Part shown: positions 1-8,817 of the stretch, in pieces
How positions within the stretch are numbered: the stretch's first letter is position 1
How the letters are laid out: each line of letters opens with the position of its first letter
From: Ignavibacteriales bacterium
Lineage (GTDB): Bacteria; Bacteroidota; Ignavibacteria; Tepidaquicellales; Tepidaquicellaceae
Length of the DNA stretch: 64,000 nt
Direction of reading: 5' to 3'
NCBI GenBank assembly: GCA_020635255.1
Contig: JACKAC010000001.1
Location: 1,341,501 to 1,405,500 of the forward strand
The notes under the pieces: generated by a model
What the model was told of the DNA's origin: nothing
Database searches by the model: none
The model's input: only the letters and a program-made list of their open reading frames with translations
Program-made: the position numbers and the translations under genes

Positions 1-110
1 GATAAGGTTTACTATTCGGATTTATAGCTATTATCTAGATTAAGAGTTAGACATATTTATATTTATTGTAAACTAGTTAAAGCATATATTTATAGTAATA
101 TCTAGTATTA

Positions 111-914
111 ATGGGTAAAACAATTTCAGTATGCATCCCAAAGGGAGGAGTCGGTAAAACCACAACGGCGGTTAATCTCGCGGCGTCACTGGCAGTAGCA
201 GAAAAAAAGACTCTACTGATAGATGTAGATCCGTTCGGTTCTGCAGCTGTGGCACTGGGCTTCACTCCGGATAAGATAAAAGCTGGAATTGCGGACGTTT
301 TTGGCTTTTCTAAGTCGATTTCGCAGGCAATTCACAAGACAGAGATGGAATACCTGGATTTTGTGCCGTCGAATATAAATTCGCTCAAAATTGAGGAGAA
401 ATTTTCAAAATCATCGGATAACAGGGTAATTTTGAAGAATTCTATGCGGGAATGCCGGGATAAGTATGATTTTATTATTATTGACTGCCCACCTGTGCTC
501 AGGGGTGTTACAACGAACGCTTTGACGGCATCGGATTCTATATTGATCCCGGTAAAATGCGGTCATCTGGCTCTGGATGCAATAGATAAGCTGTTTAATT
601 ACATAGAATGGGTGAAAGATAATTCAAATCCGGGTATATCGGTTGAGGGAATCGTACTGACAATGTATGAAAAGGACTCAAAAGTGACGGAAATCGCGGA
701 AAGGGAGCTCAGAATAAAATACAAGGATATGATGCTAAATACGATAATCCCGGTATCGAATCTGCTTAATGAGGCGACGTTTTATGGGAAGCCGCTGTGT
801 TTGTATAAGATAGACTCGAAGGGCGCGCTTGCGTACCTGGATTTAGCATATGAGCTGATCACAATGAACTCCGGCGAGGAGGAATTTATTAAGATCAAAA
901 AGGAAGAAATATAA
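111..914 (+). CDS. ParA/MinD-like P-loop ATPase (orphan ParA)
   Basis: The 267-residue protein has the deviant Walker A motif PKGGVGKTTT (residues 10-19), followed by DVDPFG (about 40) and a Walker B-like IIIDCPP (about 123). This is the ParA layout. Family members are membrane- or DNA-associated ATPases that position chromosomes, plasmids or protein complexes. ValS starts 3 bases after its stop, so the two are probably co-transcribed. No ParB gene follows and none is seen elsewhere in the window, so a role in placing some other cargo is as likely as chromosome partition. The family assignment is firm; the cargo is unknown. Confidence 0.9.
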   Translation: MGKTISVCIPKGGVGKTTTAVNLAASLAVAEKKTLLIDVDPFGSAAVALGFTPDKIKAGIADVFGFSKSISQAIHKTEMEYLDFVPSNINSLKIEEKFSKSSDNRVILKNSMRECRDKYDFIIIDCPPVLRGVTTNALTASDSILIPVKCGHLALDAIDKLFNYIEWVKDNSNPGISVEGIVLTMYEKDSKVTEIAERELRIKYKDMMLNTIIPVSNLLNEATFYGKPLCLYKIDSKGALAYLDLAYELITMNSGEEEFIKIKKEEI

Positions 915-917
915 TAT

Positions 918-3548
918 ATGACCGAAATACCGAAAAATTATGACATAAAACCCACGGAAGAGAAGTGGATTGATTTCTGGGAGGAGAAGAAGGTATACCA
1001 TGCGAACGTGCGTCCGGACAGGAAGAAGTATTCTATCGTGATACCACCGCCCAACGTGACAGGGATACTGCACATCGGGCATATACTCAATAACACGATA
1101 CAGGATCTATACGCGAGATGGAAGCGCATGCAGGGATACGAGGTTTGCTGGGTGCCTGGGATGGATCACGCGGGTATTGCTACGCAGATGATGGTCGAGA
1201 AGGATCTGGCAAGTAAGGGAATAAAAAAAGAAGACGTCGGCAGAGAGGAGTTTATCAAGCTGGCGTGGGAGTGGAAGGAGAAGCACGGCGGGCACATACT
1301 AAAGCAGCTACGGAAGCTGGGGGCGTCGGTGGACTGGTCCAAGGAACGCTTCACTATGGACGAAGGGTTGTCTAAAGCGGTGAATGAGGTGTTTGTGGAT
1401 CTGTATAAAAAAGGGCTGATATACCGGGGTGAAAGGATAACTAATTGGGATCCGGAATCTATGACCACAGTCAGCGACGACGAGACATTCTACAAAGAAA
1501 AGCAGGACAAGCTATTTTATATAAAATATTTCTTAAAGGATTCGGATGAGTATGTGACGATAGCGACAACGCGACCGGAAACAATGTTCGTGGATGTGGC
1601 AGTGGCGGTGAACCCGCACGATGAGCGCTACGCCAAACTCGTCGGTAAGACAGTGATACTCCCTTTGGCAAATAAGGAAATCCCCGTAATTGCGGATGAG
1701 TACGTGGATAAAGAATTTGGGACGGGAGTATTAAAAATAACACCGGCACACGATATAAACGATTTCGAGGTAGGAAAGAGGCACAATCTTCCCGTAATGA
1801 GCGTGGTAACTAAGGATTCCACGTTAAATAAATATGGAATGGAGTTCGAGGGAGTGAATATATTCAAGGCCCGCAAGCAGGTTGCTGAAAAGCTGGAACA
1901 ATTAGGACATATAGAGAAAGTAGAAGATTACGCTCACAATGTTATGTATAGTGAGAAGTCAAAGGCGATGATAGAGCCGATCCTATCGGAGCAGTGGTTT
2001 GTCTCGATGAAGAAGCTCGCTGAACCCGCAATAAAAGTTGTCGAAGAAGGTAAGATCAAGTTCTATCCCGAAATGTGGACAAAGACATATTATCACTGGA
2101 TGAGGAACGTCCGTGACTGGTGTATTTCCCGTCAGCTGTGGTGGGGACACCAGATACCTGTCTGGTATCACAATGAAACAGGTGAAGTGTATTGCGATGT
2201 GAAACCACCGGAGGATCCCGAAAACTGGACACAGGACAGCGATGTACTCGATACATGGTTTTCATCGTGGCTCTGGCCTTTCAGTGTATTCGGATGGCAA
2301 AACTCAGAAAAGGATGCTAACAATAAAGAATTACATTATTTCTATCCAACAGATCTGCTTGTAACGGCTTCAGACATAATTTACCTATGGGTTGCAAGGA
2401 TGATCATAGCAGGACTTGAATACATGAAGGACATTCCATTCAAGGACGTTTACTTTAATTCGCTTGTGCGTGACGGAGAGGGCAGGAAGATGTCAAAGAC
2501 GCTTGGCAATTCACCGGACCCGCTCGACGTAATGGATAAATATGGCACGGACGCATTGAGATTTACACTGATATATCTCGCCCCGCTTGGAAACGACGTG
2601 CTTTACGATGAAAAGAAAACTGAGATAGGACGGAATTTCGTAACAAAGCTCTGGAATGCCGGAAGATTCCTGATGATGAATTACCAAAAGATACACAGTT
2701 CATCAGAATACGGCAGTGAACCATTGGATAACGATATTGTTGAGAAGTGGATAGACAGCAGATTTAACTCTACATTAAAGGATATTAACACAAATTTGAA
2801 TGACTACAGGCTGAATGATTATACGAAAGCCATGTACAGCTTCGTGTGGTCGGATTTTTGTGATTGGTATATCGAGCTCCTCAAGATAAGACTCGATGAT
2901 AACAAAGATTCAGCAGTATCAATAATCGAAAAGGCTATGGGCATCTATGAAAATATTCTAAAGATGCTTCATCCTGTTATTCCATTTGTAACAGAGGAAT
3001 TGTGGCATTTATTAAAAGATGGCAGAGAAAACAAATCAATTTCGGTACAGGAATTTCCGGAAATAGCTACTGAGAAGATAGACCCGATAATCGAGGACGA
3101 GTTTCAGAATATAATCAACATCGTAACAAGTATCAGAAACCTTCGTTCCGAGAACAACATTGTATTTACGACAAAATGCAATGTTATAATGCACACAGAC
3201 GAGGACAAGATAAAATTTCTGGATACTTACGGAGACCTTATAAGCAAGATGTGCAATGTCGATCTATCTTATTCAACTTCGCATGATGAACCGGGAAATT
3301 CAATCAGCAACGTGATATCGGGGTTCGTAATTTATTTATTGCTGGAAGGTGTTGTAGATTCTGAAAAACAGAAAGAAAAATATGTTAAGGAAATCGAGAA
3401 ATTAGAGAGCTACCTAAAGGGGATAGATTCAAAGCTTACCAATACAAAATTCGTGGAGAATGCTCCGCCGGAAATAATCGCACGAGAGCGTGATAAAAAG
3501 AAAGATACAGAAGATAAACTTGAGAAATTAAGGTCTAAGGTTACTTAA
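918..3548 (+). CDS. valS: Valyl-tRNA synthetase
   Basis: This 876-residue class I aminoacyl-tRNA synthetase charges tRNA-Val in the cytoplasm. The HIGH signature is at residues 52-55 after PPPNVTG, the KMSKS-type loop reads KMSKT near residue 526, and the editing (CP1) domain holds the ATTRPET motif near 215. The C-terminus (about 810-876) is a charged, helical, coiled-coil arm, as in bacterial ValRS. The length is normal. The gene follows parA by 3 bases and overlaps the convergent arginase gene by 8 bp, so the two stop codons share sequence. Confidence 0.98.
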   Translation: MTEIPKNYDIKPTEEKWIDFWEEKKVYHANVRPDRKKYSIVIPPPNVTGILHIGHILNNTIQDLYARWKRMQGYEVCWVPGMDHAGIATQMMVEKDLASKGIKKEDVGREEFIKLAWEWKEKHGGHILKQLRKLGASVDWSKERFTMDEGLSKAVNEVFVDLYKKGLIYRGERITNWDPESMTTVSDDETFYKEKQDKLFYIKYFLKDSDEYVTIATTRPETMFVDVAVAVNPHDERYAKLVGKTVILPLANKEIPVIADEYVDKEFGTGVLKITPAHDINDFEVGKRHNLPVMSVVTKDSTLNKYGMEFEGVNIFKARKQVAEKLEQLGHIEKVEDYAHNVMYSEKSKAMIEPILSEQWFVSMKKLAEPAIKVVEEGKIKFYPEMWTKTYYHWMRNVRDWCISRQLWWGHQIPVWYHNETGEVYCDVKPPEDPENWTQDSDVLDTWFSSWLWPFSVFGWQNSEKDANNKELHYFYPTDLLVTASDIIYLWVARMIIAGLEYMKDIPFKDVYFNSLVRDGEGRKMSKTLGNSPDPLDVMDKYGTDALRFTLIYLAPLGNDVLYDEKKTEIGRNFVTKLWNAGRFLMMNYQKIHSSSEYGSEPLDNDIVEKWIDSRFNSTLKDINTNLNDYRLNDYTKAMYSFVWSDFCDWYIELLKIRLDDNKDSAVSIIEKAMGIYENILKMLHPVIPFVTEELWHLLKDGRENKSISVQEFPEIATEKIDPIIEDEFQNIINIVTSIRNLRSENNIVFTTKCNVIMHTDEDKIKFLDTYGDLISKMCNVDLSYSTSHDEPGNSISNVISGFVIYLLLEGVVDSEKQKEKYVKEIEKLESYLKGIDSKLTNTKFVENAPPEIIARERDKKKDTEDKLEKLRSKVT

Positions 3549-4479
3549 ACAGAGTATTCTTTCCAAAAGCGGAAGCTATAAGCTGTGAAGCAAGAATTCC
3601 GGATTTATTCCTATCGTCCAAACGAGTATTAACCTCAACCATATCAAGAGAATCCATACAACCCCTGGCATAAAGCGTTTCCATTAAAAGCTGTCCTTCA
3701 CGATAATCAAATCCGCCGGGTACGGGAGTGCCTGTTCCGGGAGCAATGAACGGATCCATCGCATCAATATCGAAACTGACATGAATGTGGTCTACCTTTC
3801 TGTACAGAGCGGCTATAACGCGCTCCATTACTTCATGTATGCCCATTTTATCAACGTCCGACATAGTATAAACAATCGGTTTGTCTCTTTTAATCCGTGT
3901 GGCTTCACCTTTATCGAGGTCTCTTATACCAATCATCGCAATGTGCTTCATGTCGACCTTTGGAGCGAATCCGTCAATGTTGGTTAGTTCTTTATTACCT
4001 ATACCAAGAGAAACAGCGAGCGGCATTCCGTGTATATTACCGGATGGGGTAGTTCTCTCCGAGTTCATATCGGCATGCGCATCTATCCAAATCACACCAA
4101 GCTTCTTCTTCTTTTCTTTGAGGTACTTTGAAATGCCGGCTATAGAACCAATTGCAGTAGTGTGATCACCTCCGAGTATAAGGGGCAGGTAATTCTTAGA
4201 CATCATGTTGTACACCTGCTTAGAAAGCTGTTCGGAAGCAACCTTTATCTCATTAAGGTATTTGAGATTCTTGTTTAATATCTTGAGGTCGTCGCGTTTG
4301 CCAATCTTAATATCGCCGAAATCATCAACCCTGTAACCGAGTTTTTTAAGTTTGTCTTTAATATCAGTATATCTTAGTATGGTAGGTCCCAGGTCAACAC
4401 CCTTATTATCAGCTCCCAGCTCAACAGGGAAGCCGATCATTCCTATTTTTTTCTTTCCAGAGTTTGAATTTCTCGGCAT
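3541..4479 (-). CDS. rocF: Arginase (ureohydrolase family)
   Basis: The 312-residue ureohydrolase most likely hydrolyses arginine to ornithine and urea. The manganese-binding motifs GGDHT, DAHADMN and SFDIDAMDP are all present. The stretch after the last motif (FIAPGTGTPVPGG) is the arginase rather than the agmatinase form. No urease or ornithine pathway gene is adjacent. It is convergent with valS and divergent from the thioesterase gene, with a 140-bp AT-rich gap at its 5' end. Agmatinase or formimidoylglutamase are less likely alternatives. Confidence 0.85.
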   Translation of the reverse strand: MPRNSNSGKKKIGMIGFPVELGADNKGVDLGPTILRYTDIKDKLKKLGYRVDDFGDIKIGKRDDLKILNKNLKYLNEIKVASEQLSKQVYNMMSKNYLPLILGGDHTTAIGSIAGISKYLKEKKKKLGVIWIDAHADMNSERTTPSGNIHGMPLAVSLGIGNKELTNIDGFAPKVDMKHIAMIGIRDLDKGEATRIKRDKPIVYTMSDVDKMGIHEVMERVIAALYRKVDHIHVSFDIDAMDPFIAPGTGTPVPGGFDYREGQLLMETLYARGCMDSLDMVEVNTRLDDRNKSGILASQLIASAFGKNTLFK

Positions 4480-4619
4480 AAAATATTTTGTTTCGGACTT
4501 ATTTAATATATTTTATAAATATAGCTGATAAAATTAAAATAATTAAGCACATATTGAGTCCAATGTTATAACGAGAAATTTGATTGCAATTGGGAAAATG
4601 TTGAATTATATTATTTTTT

Positions 4620-5084
4620 ATGGATTTACCCGAAATAGCTGATTTTAGATACAGGATCCCGATCCGTGTCAGGACATTCGATGTGGATTCGCAGGGGATA
4701 GTCCATAATGCTGTCTATTTGCAATATTTTGAGATCGGCAGGGTAGAATACATTCGAGAATTTGAATATAAGATAGATAAAAATGGGATTTTTAATAACG
4801 AACTAAAGGTTGTTGTAGTAAATAATACGATCAATTATCATTTCCCGGCTTTTCTCGATGATAGTTTGAACGTATATACAAGAATAAAGTGGATAAAGAA
4901 TTCAAGCTTTTGTTTTGAACATGTCATCGAGAATGATACTACAAAACAAATCCTTTGCAGTGGAAGTGGTATATTAGTCAATCTCAACATAGAAACCAAC
5001 CTTCCCGAACCGCTCGGAGAAAAGTTTATCCGCTTAATTAGTGATTTTGAAAATAAACTGGAAATCCTTACAGAAAATGATTAA
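4620..5084 (+). CDS. Acyl-CoA thioesterase, 4HBT/YbgC hot-dog family
   Basis: The 154-residue single hot-dog domain protein carries the sequence DVDSQGIVHNAVYLQYFEIGR near residues 21-41. This matches the 4-hydroxybenzoyl-CoA thioesterase/YbgC active-site loop, whose aspartate and following GxxHN helix bind and hydrolyse the acyl-CoA thioester. The substrate cannot be read from sequence. It is not in a tol-pal cluster, which is where YbgC is often found. Its last 8 bases overlap the start of the downstream lipoprotein gene, suggesting co-transcription. Confidence 0.85.
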   Translation: MDLPEIADFRYRIPIRVRTFDVDSQGIVHNAVYLQYFEIGRVEYIREFEYKIDKNGIFNNELKVVVVNNTINYHFPAFLDDSLNVYTRIKWIKNSSFCFEHVIENDTTKQILCSGSGILVNLNIETNLPEPLGEKFIRLISDFENKLEILTEND

Positions 5085-6645
5085 GCGAAATATAAGCAGA
5101 GTAGTTTTTATATCTGCGCTCGTAGTAGTTTGTTCCTTACCACTTTTTTTACAGTCATGCCAGCAAGATTTTATAAACCCGGACAGCGGAGTTGCATATC
5201 CCGATAATATCGCGGCAATTTTTAATACACCGCTCGATCCGCAAAGCAACATTACTTGCTCTAGCCCATCATGTCACGGCGGTACAAACCCGCCAAACGG
5301 ACTGAGCCTTATAGACTGGGCTAAAACAATGGACGGATCGGTAAACGGAAGTGAAATCATTCCATACAATGCTTATTGGTCGTTCTTTACATCTGTATTG
5401 AACAGCGACACAAATAATACGCAGGTAGCCAGCGTAACGGACGTTGCATTACCTCAGTATCACAAAATAGATACTGTGCTTTCAAATGGACAGGCGAAGC
5501 TACAGGAAATTATCGACTGGATAAATGCAGGAGCACCAAGCAAGGACGGAGGAATCGCATATACTAATCTCAGCAGAAAGACATTTGTATTGAATCAAGG
5601 CGCTGACCTGGTATCGGTTGTATTGAATGATCCGTCATCCCATTTCCTTGTAACAAGAATGATACCTGTTGGTGAGGGTACAGGACAGGGATTGAGTTCG
5701 CCTCACTATATAGAGCTGAACCCGGCAAAGACGTATTTTTATGTGAGCCTTATTACAAAGACATTTGTCGAAAAGTATGATGTTAACATAGATTATCCAT
5801 ATGGAAGCGCAGGCAGGATAAATGTTGGCTTAAGCCCGGCACATATAGAGATAACGCCGGATGGATTTAAAGCGTTTGTATCAAATTTCGATGCAACAGG
5901 TACAGAAAGGGGTTTAACGCAGTTCGATCCTAATACAATGAGCCAAACAAGTATTCAAAAGGTAACCGACCCGAAAATGTTTGCTACTCACGGCATGGAC
6001 ATAGACGCAAATGGAAATTATCTGTATGCAGCATCGCAGATAGGGGAATACATATTTAAAATAAATATAACAAACACCATCCCGGTGATCGAAAATGAGA
6101 CAGGAATAGACCCATCCGTTCCCCCAACAGGAAACGGAACGGGAATGTTCAGGCCTTACCAGATAAGGATCTCACCGGACGGACAGTATCTATACATAAG
6201 CTGTAACGGTCCTGCAGGAAACTCAAATGACGATATAGTAAGGATATTAAGAACAAGCGATCTGTCGTTTGTAAAGGATATAACTGTAGGAAACAACCCG
6301 ATATTGATGAAATTTACCCCGGACGGAAAGTATTTGTTTGTATGTAATAAGAATAAAAATTCTAACGGAGAATATACCGTCAGTGTAATCGATCCGGTTT
6401 CACAGACGCTGGTAACTACCGTGCGAAACGTAGGAGTTCAGCCTCACGGCGTAGATTTCTCGTTCGGCGGAACTTACGCAATAGTGTCATGTGAAAGTAC
6501 GGCTGGATTTGACGGTCATCACCCGACTATCGGGTCAAATAAAATCGGAACAACAAGACTTATTAAAGTAAACGGCTTCCAACTGGACAGCCTCAGGATC
6601 CAAATGGGTTCATTCCCTTCGGGTCTTGTGACTTATGAGTATTAA
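5077..6645 (+). CDS. YVTN-type beta-propeller lipoprotein with a CX4CH haem-like motif
   Basis: I place the start at the ATG at 5077 because it gives a clean lipoprotein signal (hydrophobic 9-26, lipobox LQSC with Cys28); the GTG at 5041 would add 12 residues inside the preceding gene. The mature part opens with C-S-S-P-S-C-H (residues 61-67), a CX4CH pattern that could bind haem c, in a setting typical of cytochrome-like surface proteins. The rest consists of beta-propeller blades with repeated motifs of the type 'ISPDGQYLYIS', 'FTPDGKYLFVCN' and 'SFGGTYAIVSC'. It is probably anchored at the cell surface or in the periplasm. The function is unknown, and the haem assignment is an inference. 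Confidence 0.8.
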   Translation: MIKRNISRVVFISALVVVCSLPLFLQSCQQDFINPDSGVAYPDNIAAIFNTPLDPQSNITCSSPSCHGGTNPPNGLSLIDWAKTMDGSVNGSEIIPYNAYWSFFTSVLNSDTNNTQVASVTDVALPQYHKIDTVLSNGQAKLQEIIDWINAGAPSKDGGIAYTNLSRKTFVLNQGADLVSVVLNDPSSHFLVTRMIPVGEGTGQGLSSPHYIELNPAKTYFYVSLITKTFVEKYDVNIDYPYGSAGRINVGLSPAHIEITPDGFKAFVSNFDATGTERGLTQFDPNTMSQTSIQKVTDPKMFATHGMDIDANGNYLYAASQIGEYIFKINITNTIPVIENETGIDPSVPPTGNGTGMFRPYQIRISPDGQYLYISCNGPAGNSNDDIVRILRTSDLSFVKDITVGNNPILMKFTPDGKYLFVCNKNKNSNGEYTVSVIDPVSQTLVTTVRNVGVQPHGVDFSFGGTYAIVSCESTAGFDGHHPTIGSNKIGTTRLIKVNGFQLDSLRIQMGSFPSGLVTYEY

Positions 6646-6693
6646 TTAGTTTCTTTTTAAAAATTTTAACAAACGTTTAATTCCAAACAACGT

Positions 6694-8733
6694 ATGAGAA
6701 AACTTTTACCGGTTTTTTTACTGGTGTTATTTGTTGGAAATTGCTTCGCGCAAAACACAGAAATAACAGAAAGACTCCAGCAAAAACTTCAGACTATGAA
6801 CCCGGTCGCTTATGTGAGGACTCTGGTGCTACTTAAAGATAAAGTAGATATTATATCATTAGATAAGCAACTATATGAGCAACGCGCAACACTCGACCTG
6901 AGGGCGCGCACAGTTATAAATACACTTCAATACAAGGCTTCACAAACACAAGGACCAATCAAAACTTATCTGGAAAATGAGAAAAAGCTGGGCAAAGTAA
7001 ACCAGTATATCTCTTACTGGATAACAAATATGTTCTTTGTGGAAGCAATACCGGAAGTAATATACAAATTAGCATTGAGAGGTGACGTAGAGCTACTGGA
7101 TCTGGATGCAGAAATAAGAACGGACGAGGTGATATTCGATGGGATATTCGATAATACAGCAACGGTACAGCCGGGACTAAAAGTCATCAAGGCAGATTCG
7201 ATATGGGCGAGGGGATTTACAGGACAGGGCAGGACAGTTATGAATATAGACGGTGGTGTCAACGGTACACACGTGGCTCTTGGCTCCAGATGGTGGGGAA
7301 ATAACGGCAGACCGTGGTACCATTCATGGCTCGATCCTATAGCACCGGTTTCGACGACGCCGTTCGATTGCGGAAGCCACGGAACTCACACGATGGGTAT
7401 TATGTGCGGAATGGAGCCGGGTGATACGGTGGGTGTCGCTCCGGACGCGCGCTGGATGGCGGCAGGTATAACGGACTGCCCGGGAGCGTCGTATCCATCT
7501 ATGAATATACTGGCATACCAATGGGCTATGGATCCGGATAGTAACGTGAATACAATGGACATGCCGGACGCTATAAGCTGTTCATGGCAGGATCCATCAC
7601 AATCAGGAAGTACACAGTGCAGTTCAACGATATATATCAATACTCTGACAGCGGTAGAGGCGGTAGGTACAGCGGTGATGTTTTCAGCGGGTAACTCGGG
7701 ACCAAGCGCGTCATCGATCACTCCACCGAAGAATCTCAGCATAGATTCGGTGAGCACATTCGCGGTAGGAAATATTAACGGAAACACGTCATTCCCGTGG
7801 ACGATAACATCATCATCCAGCCGGGGACCGTCAATTTGCGGGGGTTCAGGCACACTTTTAATAAAGCCGGAGGTAGTAGCACCGGGTACGTCAGTGCGTT
7901 CAACCATTCCGGGCGGATATGGTAATATGACAGGTACATCAATGGCTTCACCGCACGTTGGTGGAAGCGTAGCTTTGCTAAGATCGGTTTCGCCAAATCT
8001 AACAGGAAAGCAGATAAAAGCAATTTTATTCACGACTGCGACAGATCTGGGTACAGCAGGTGAAGATAACACATATGGTAAGGGCGTTATTAATCTTAAC
8101 GCAGCATTTATGTACATGGGTCCGAGCATAGCTCATATGCCTTTATTAAATACACCGAATCTATCCGGTCCGTACACGGTAGATGCAATGATAAATACAA
8201 CCGTAAACCCGTTAAATACTTCCGAAATTAAATTATTCTGGGGAAGAGGTACAATTACGGACAGCATATCGATGACAAATTCCGGTGGAAGTAACTGGAC
8301 AGCAAATATCCCAGGAAATAATGATACAGCAACCTATGTTTATTACATCAAGGCAGTGGATAATCAGGGCAGGGAGGCATTCTCACCGGGAACCGCTCCG
8401 GCACAGCTTCACTCTTTTATTGCCAACGGCTCGATCACAAATGTAACAAATAACGGCGGTTCAATTCCTGTAACATACGCAATAAGCCAAAATTCACCAA
8501 ACCCATTTAACCCGACAACCAAGATCAATTTTGATATTCCGGTTCAGTCATTTGTTTCTATCACTATATATGACATGACAGGCAGGGAAATAACACAGCT
8601 AGTTAATACGGGTCTGGCAGCAGGAAGCTACAGCACAGTTTTTGACGGCAGTAAGCTGGCAAGCGGTGTTTATTATTACAGGATCACAGCCGGAAGTTAT
8701 GTAGAAACTAAAAAAATGTTGTTAATCAAATAA
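6694..8733 (+). CDS. Secreted S8 (subtilisin-like) serine protease with T9SS sorting domain
   Basis: The 679-residue protein starts with a signal peptide ending near NCFAQ (residues 16-20), followed by an N-terminal propeptide-like region to about 165. The subtilase domain has the triad Asp186 (NIDGG), His229 (GSHGTHTMG) and Ser416 (GTSMASPH). A beta-sandwich linker follows, then the C-terminal domain beginning QNSPNPFNPTTKI near 601 and ending MLLIK, the type A sorting signal of type IX secretion. It is therefore likely released or surface-attached as a peptidase. A strong terminator follows. Confidence 0.93.
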   Translation: MRKLLPVFLLVLFVGNCFAQNTEITERLQQKLQTMNPVAYVRTLVLLKDKVDIISLDKQLYEQRATLDLRARTVINTLQYKASQTQGPIKTYLENEKKLGKVNQYISYWITNMFFVEAIPEVIYKLALRGDVELLDLDAEIRTDEVIFDGIFDNTATVQPGLKVIKADSIWARGFTGQGRTVMNIDGGVNGTHVALGSRWWGNNGRPWYHSWLDPIAPVSTTPFDCGSHGTHTMGIMCGMEPGDTVGVAPDARWMAAGITDCPGASYPSMNILAYQWAMDPDSNVNTMDMPDAISCSWQDPSQSGSTQCSSTIYINTLTAVEAVGTAVMFSAGNSGPSASSITPPKNLSIDSVSTFAVGNINGNTSFPWTITSSSSRGPSICGGSGTLLIKPEVVAPGTSVRSTIPGGYGNMTGTSMASPHVGGSVALLRSVSPNLTGKQIKAILFTTATDLGTAGEDNTYGKGVINLNAAFMYMGPSIAHMPLLNTPNLSGPYTVDAMINTTVNPLNTSEIKLFWGRGTITDSISMTNSGGSNWTANIPGNNDTATYVYYIKAVDNQGREAFSPGTAPAQLHSFIANGSITNVTNNGGSIPVTYAISQNSPNPFNPTTKINFDIPVQSFVSITIYDMTGREITQLVNTGLAAGSYSTVFDGSKLASGVYYYRITAGSYVETKKMLLIK

Positions 8734-8749
8734 TAATTAAAATGTTTTG

Positions 8750-8792
8750 TCCTTTGCCGGCTCCATGCGGACCGGCGAAGGATTGTTTTTTT
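8750..8792 (+). terminator. Rho-independent terminator after the S8 protease gene
   Basis: An 11-bp stem pairs 8750-8760 (TCCTTTGCCGG) with 8772-8782 (CCGGCGAAGGA), with one G-T pair, and is followed by a T7 run. It lies 17 bases after the protease stop and separates it from the FG-GAP lipoprotein gene. Confidence 0.85.
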
Positions 8793-8817
8793 GAAATAAC
8801 AAAGGGGTGAATAGAAT

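Noticed and set aside
7386..8129. 247-codon minus-strand frame over the S8 protease
   Set aside because: Antisense shadow of the catalytic domain of the protease; no start signal or family match.
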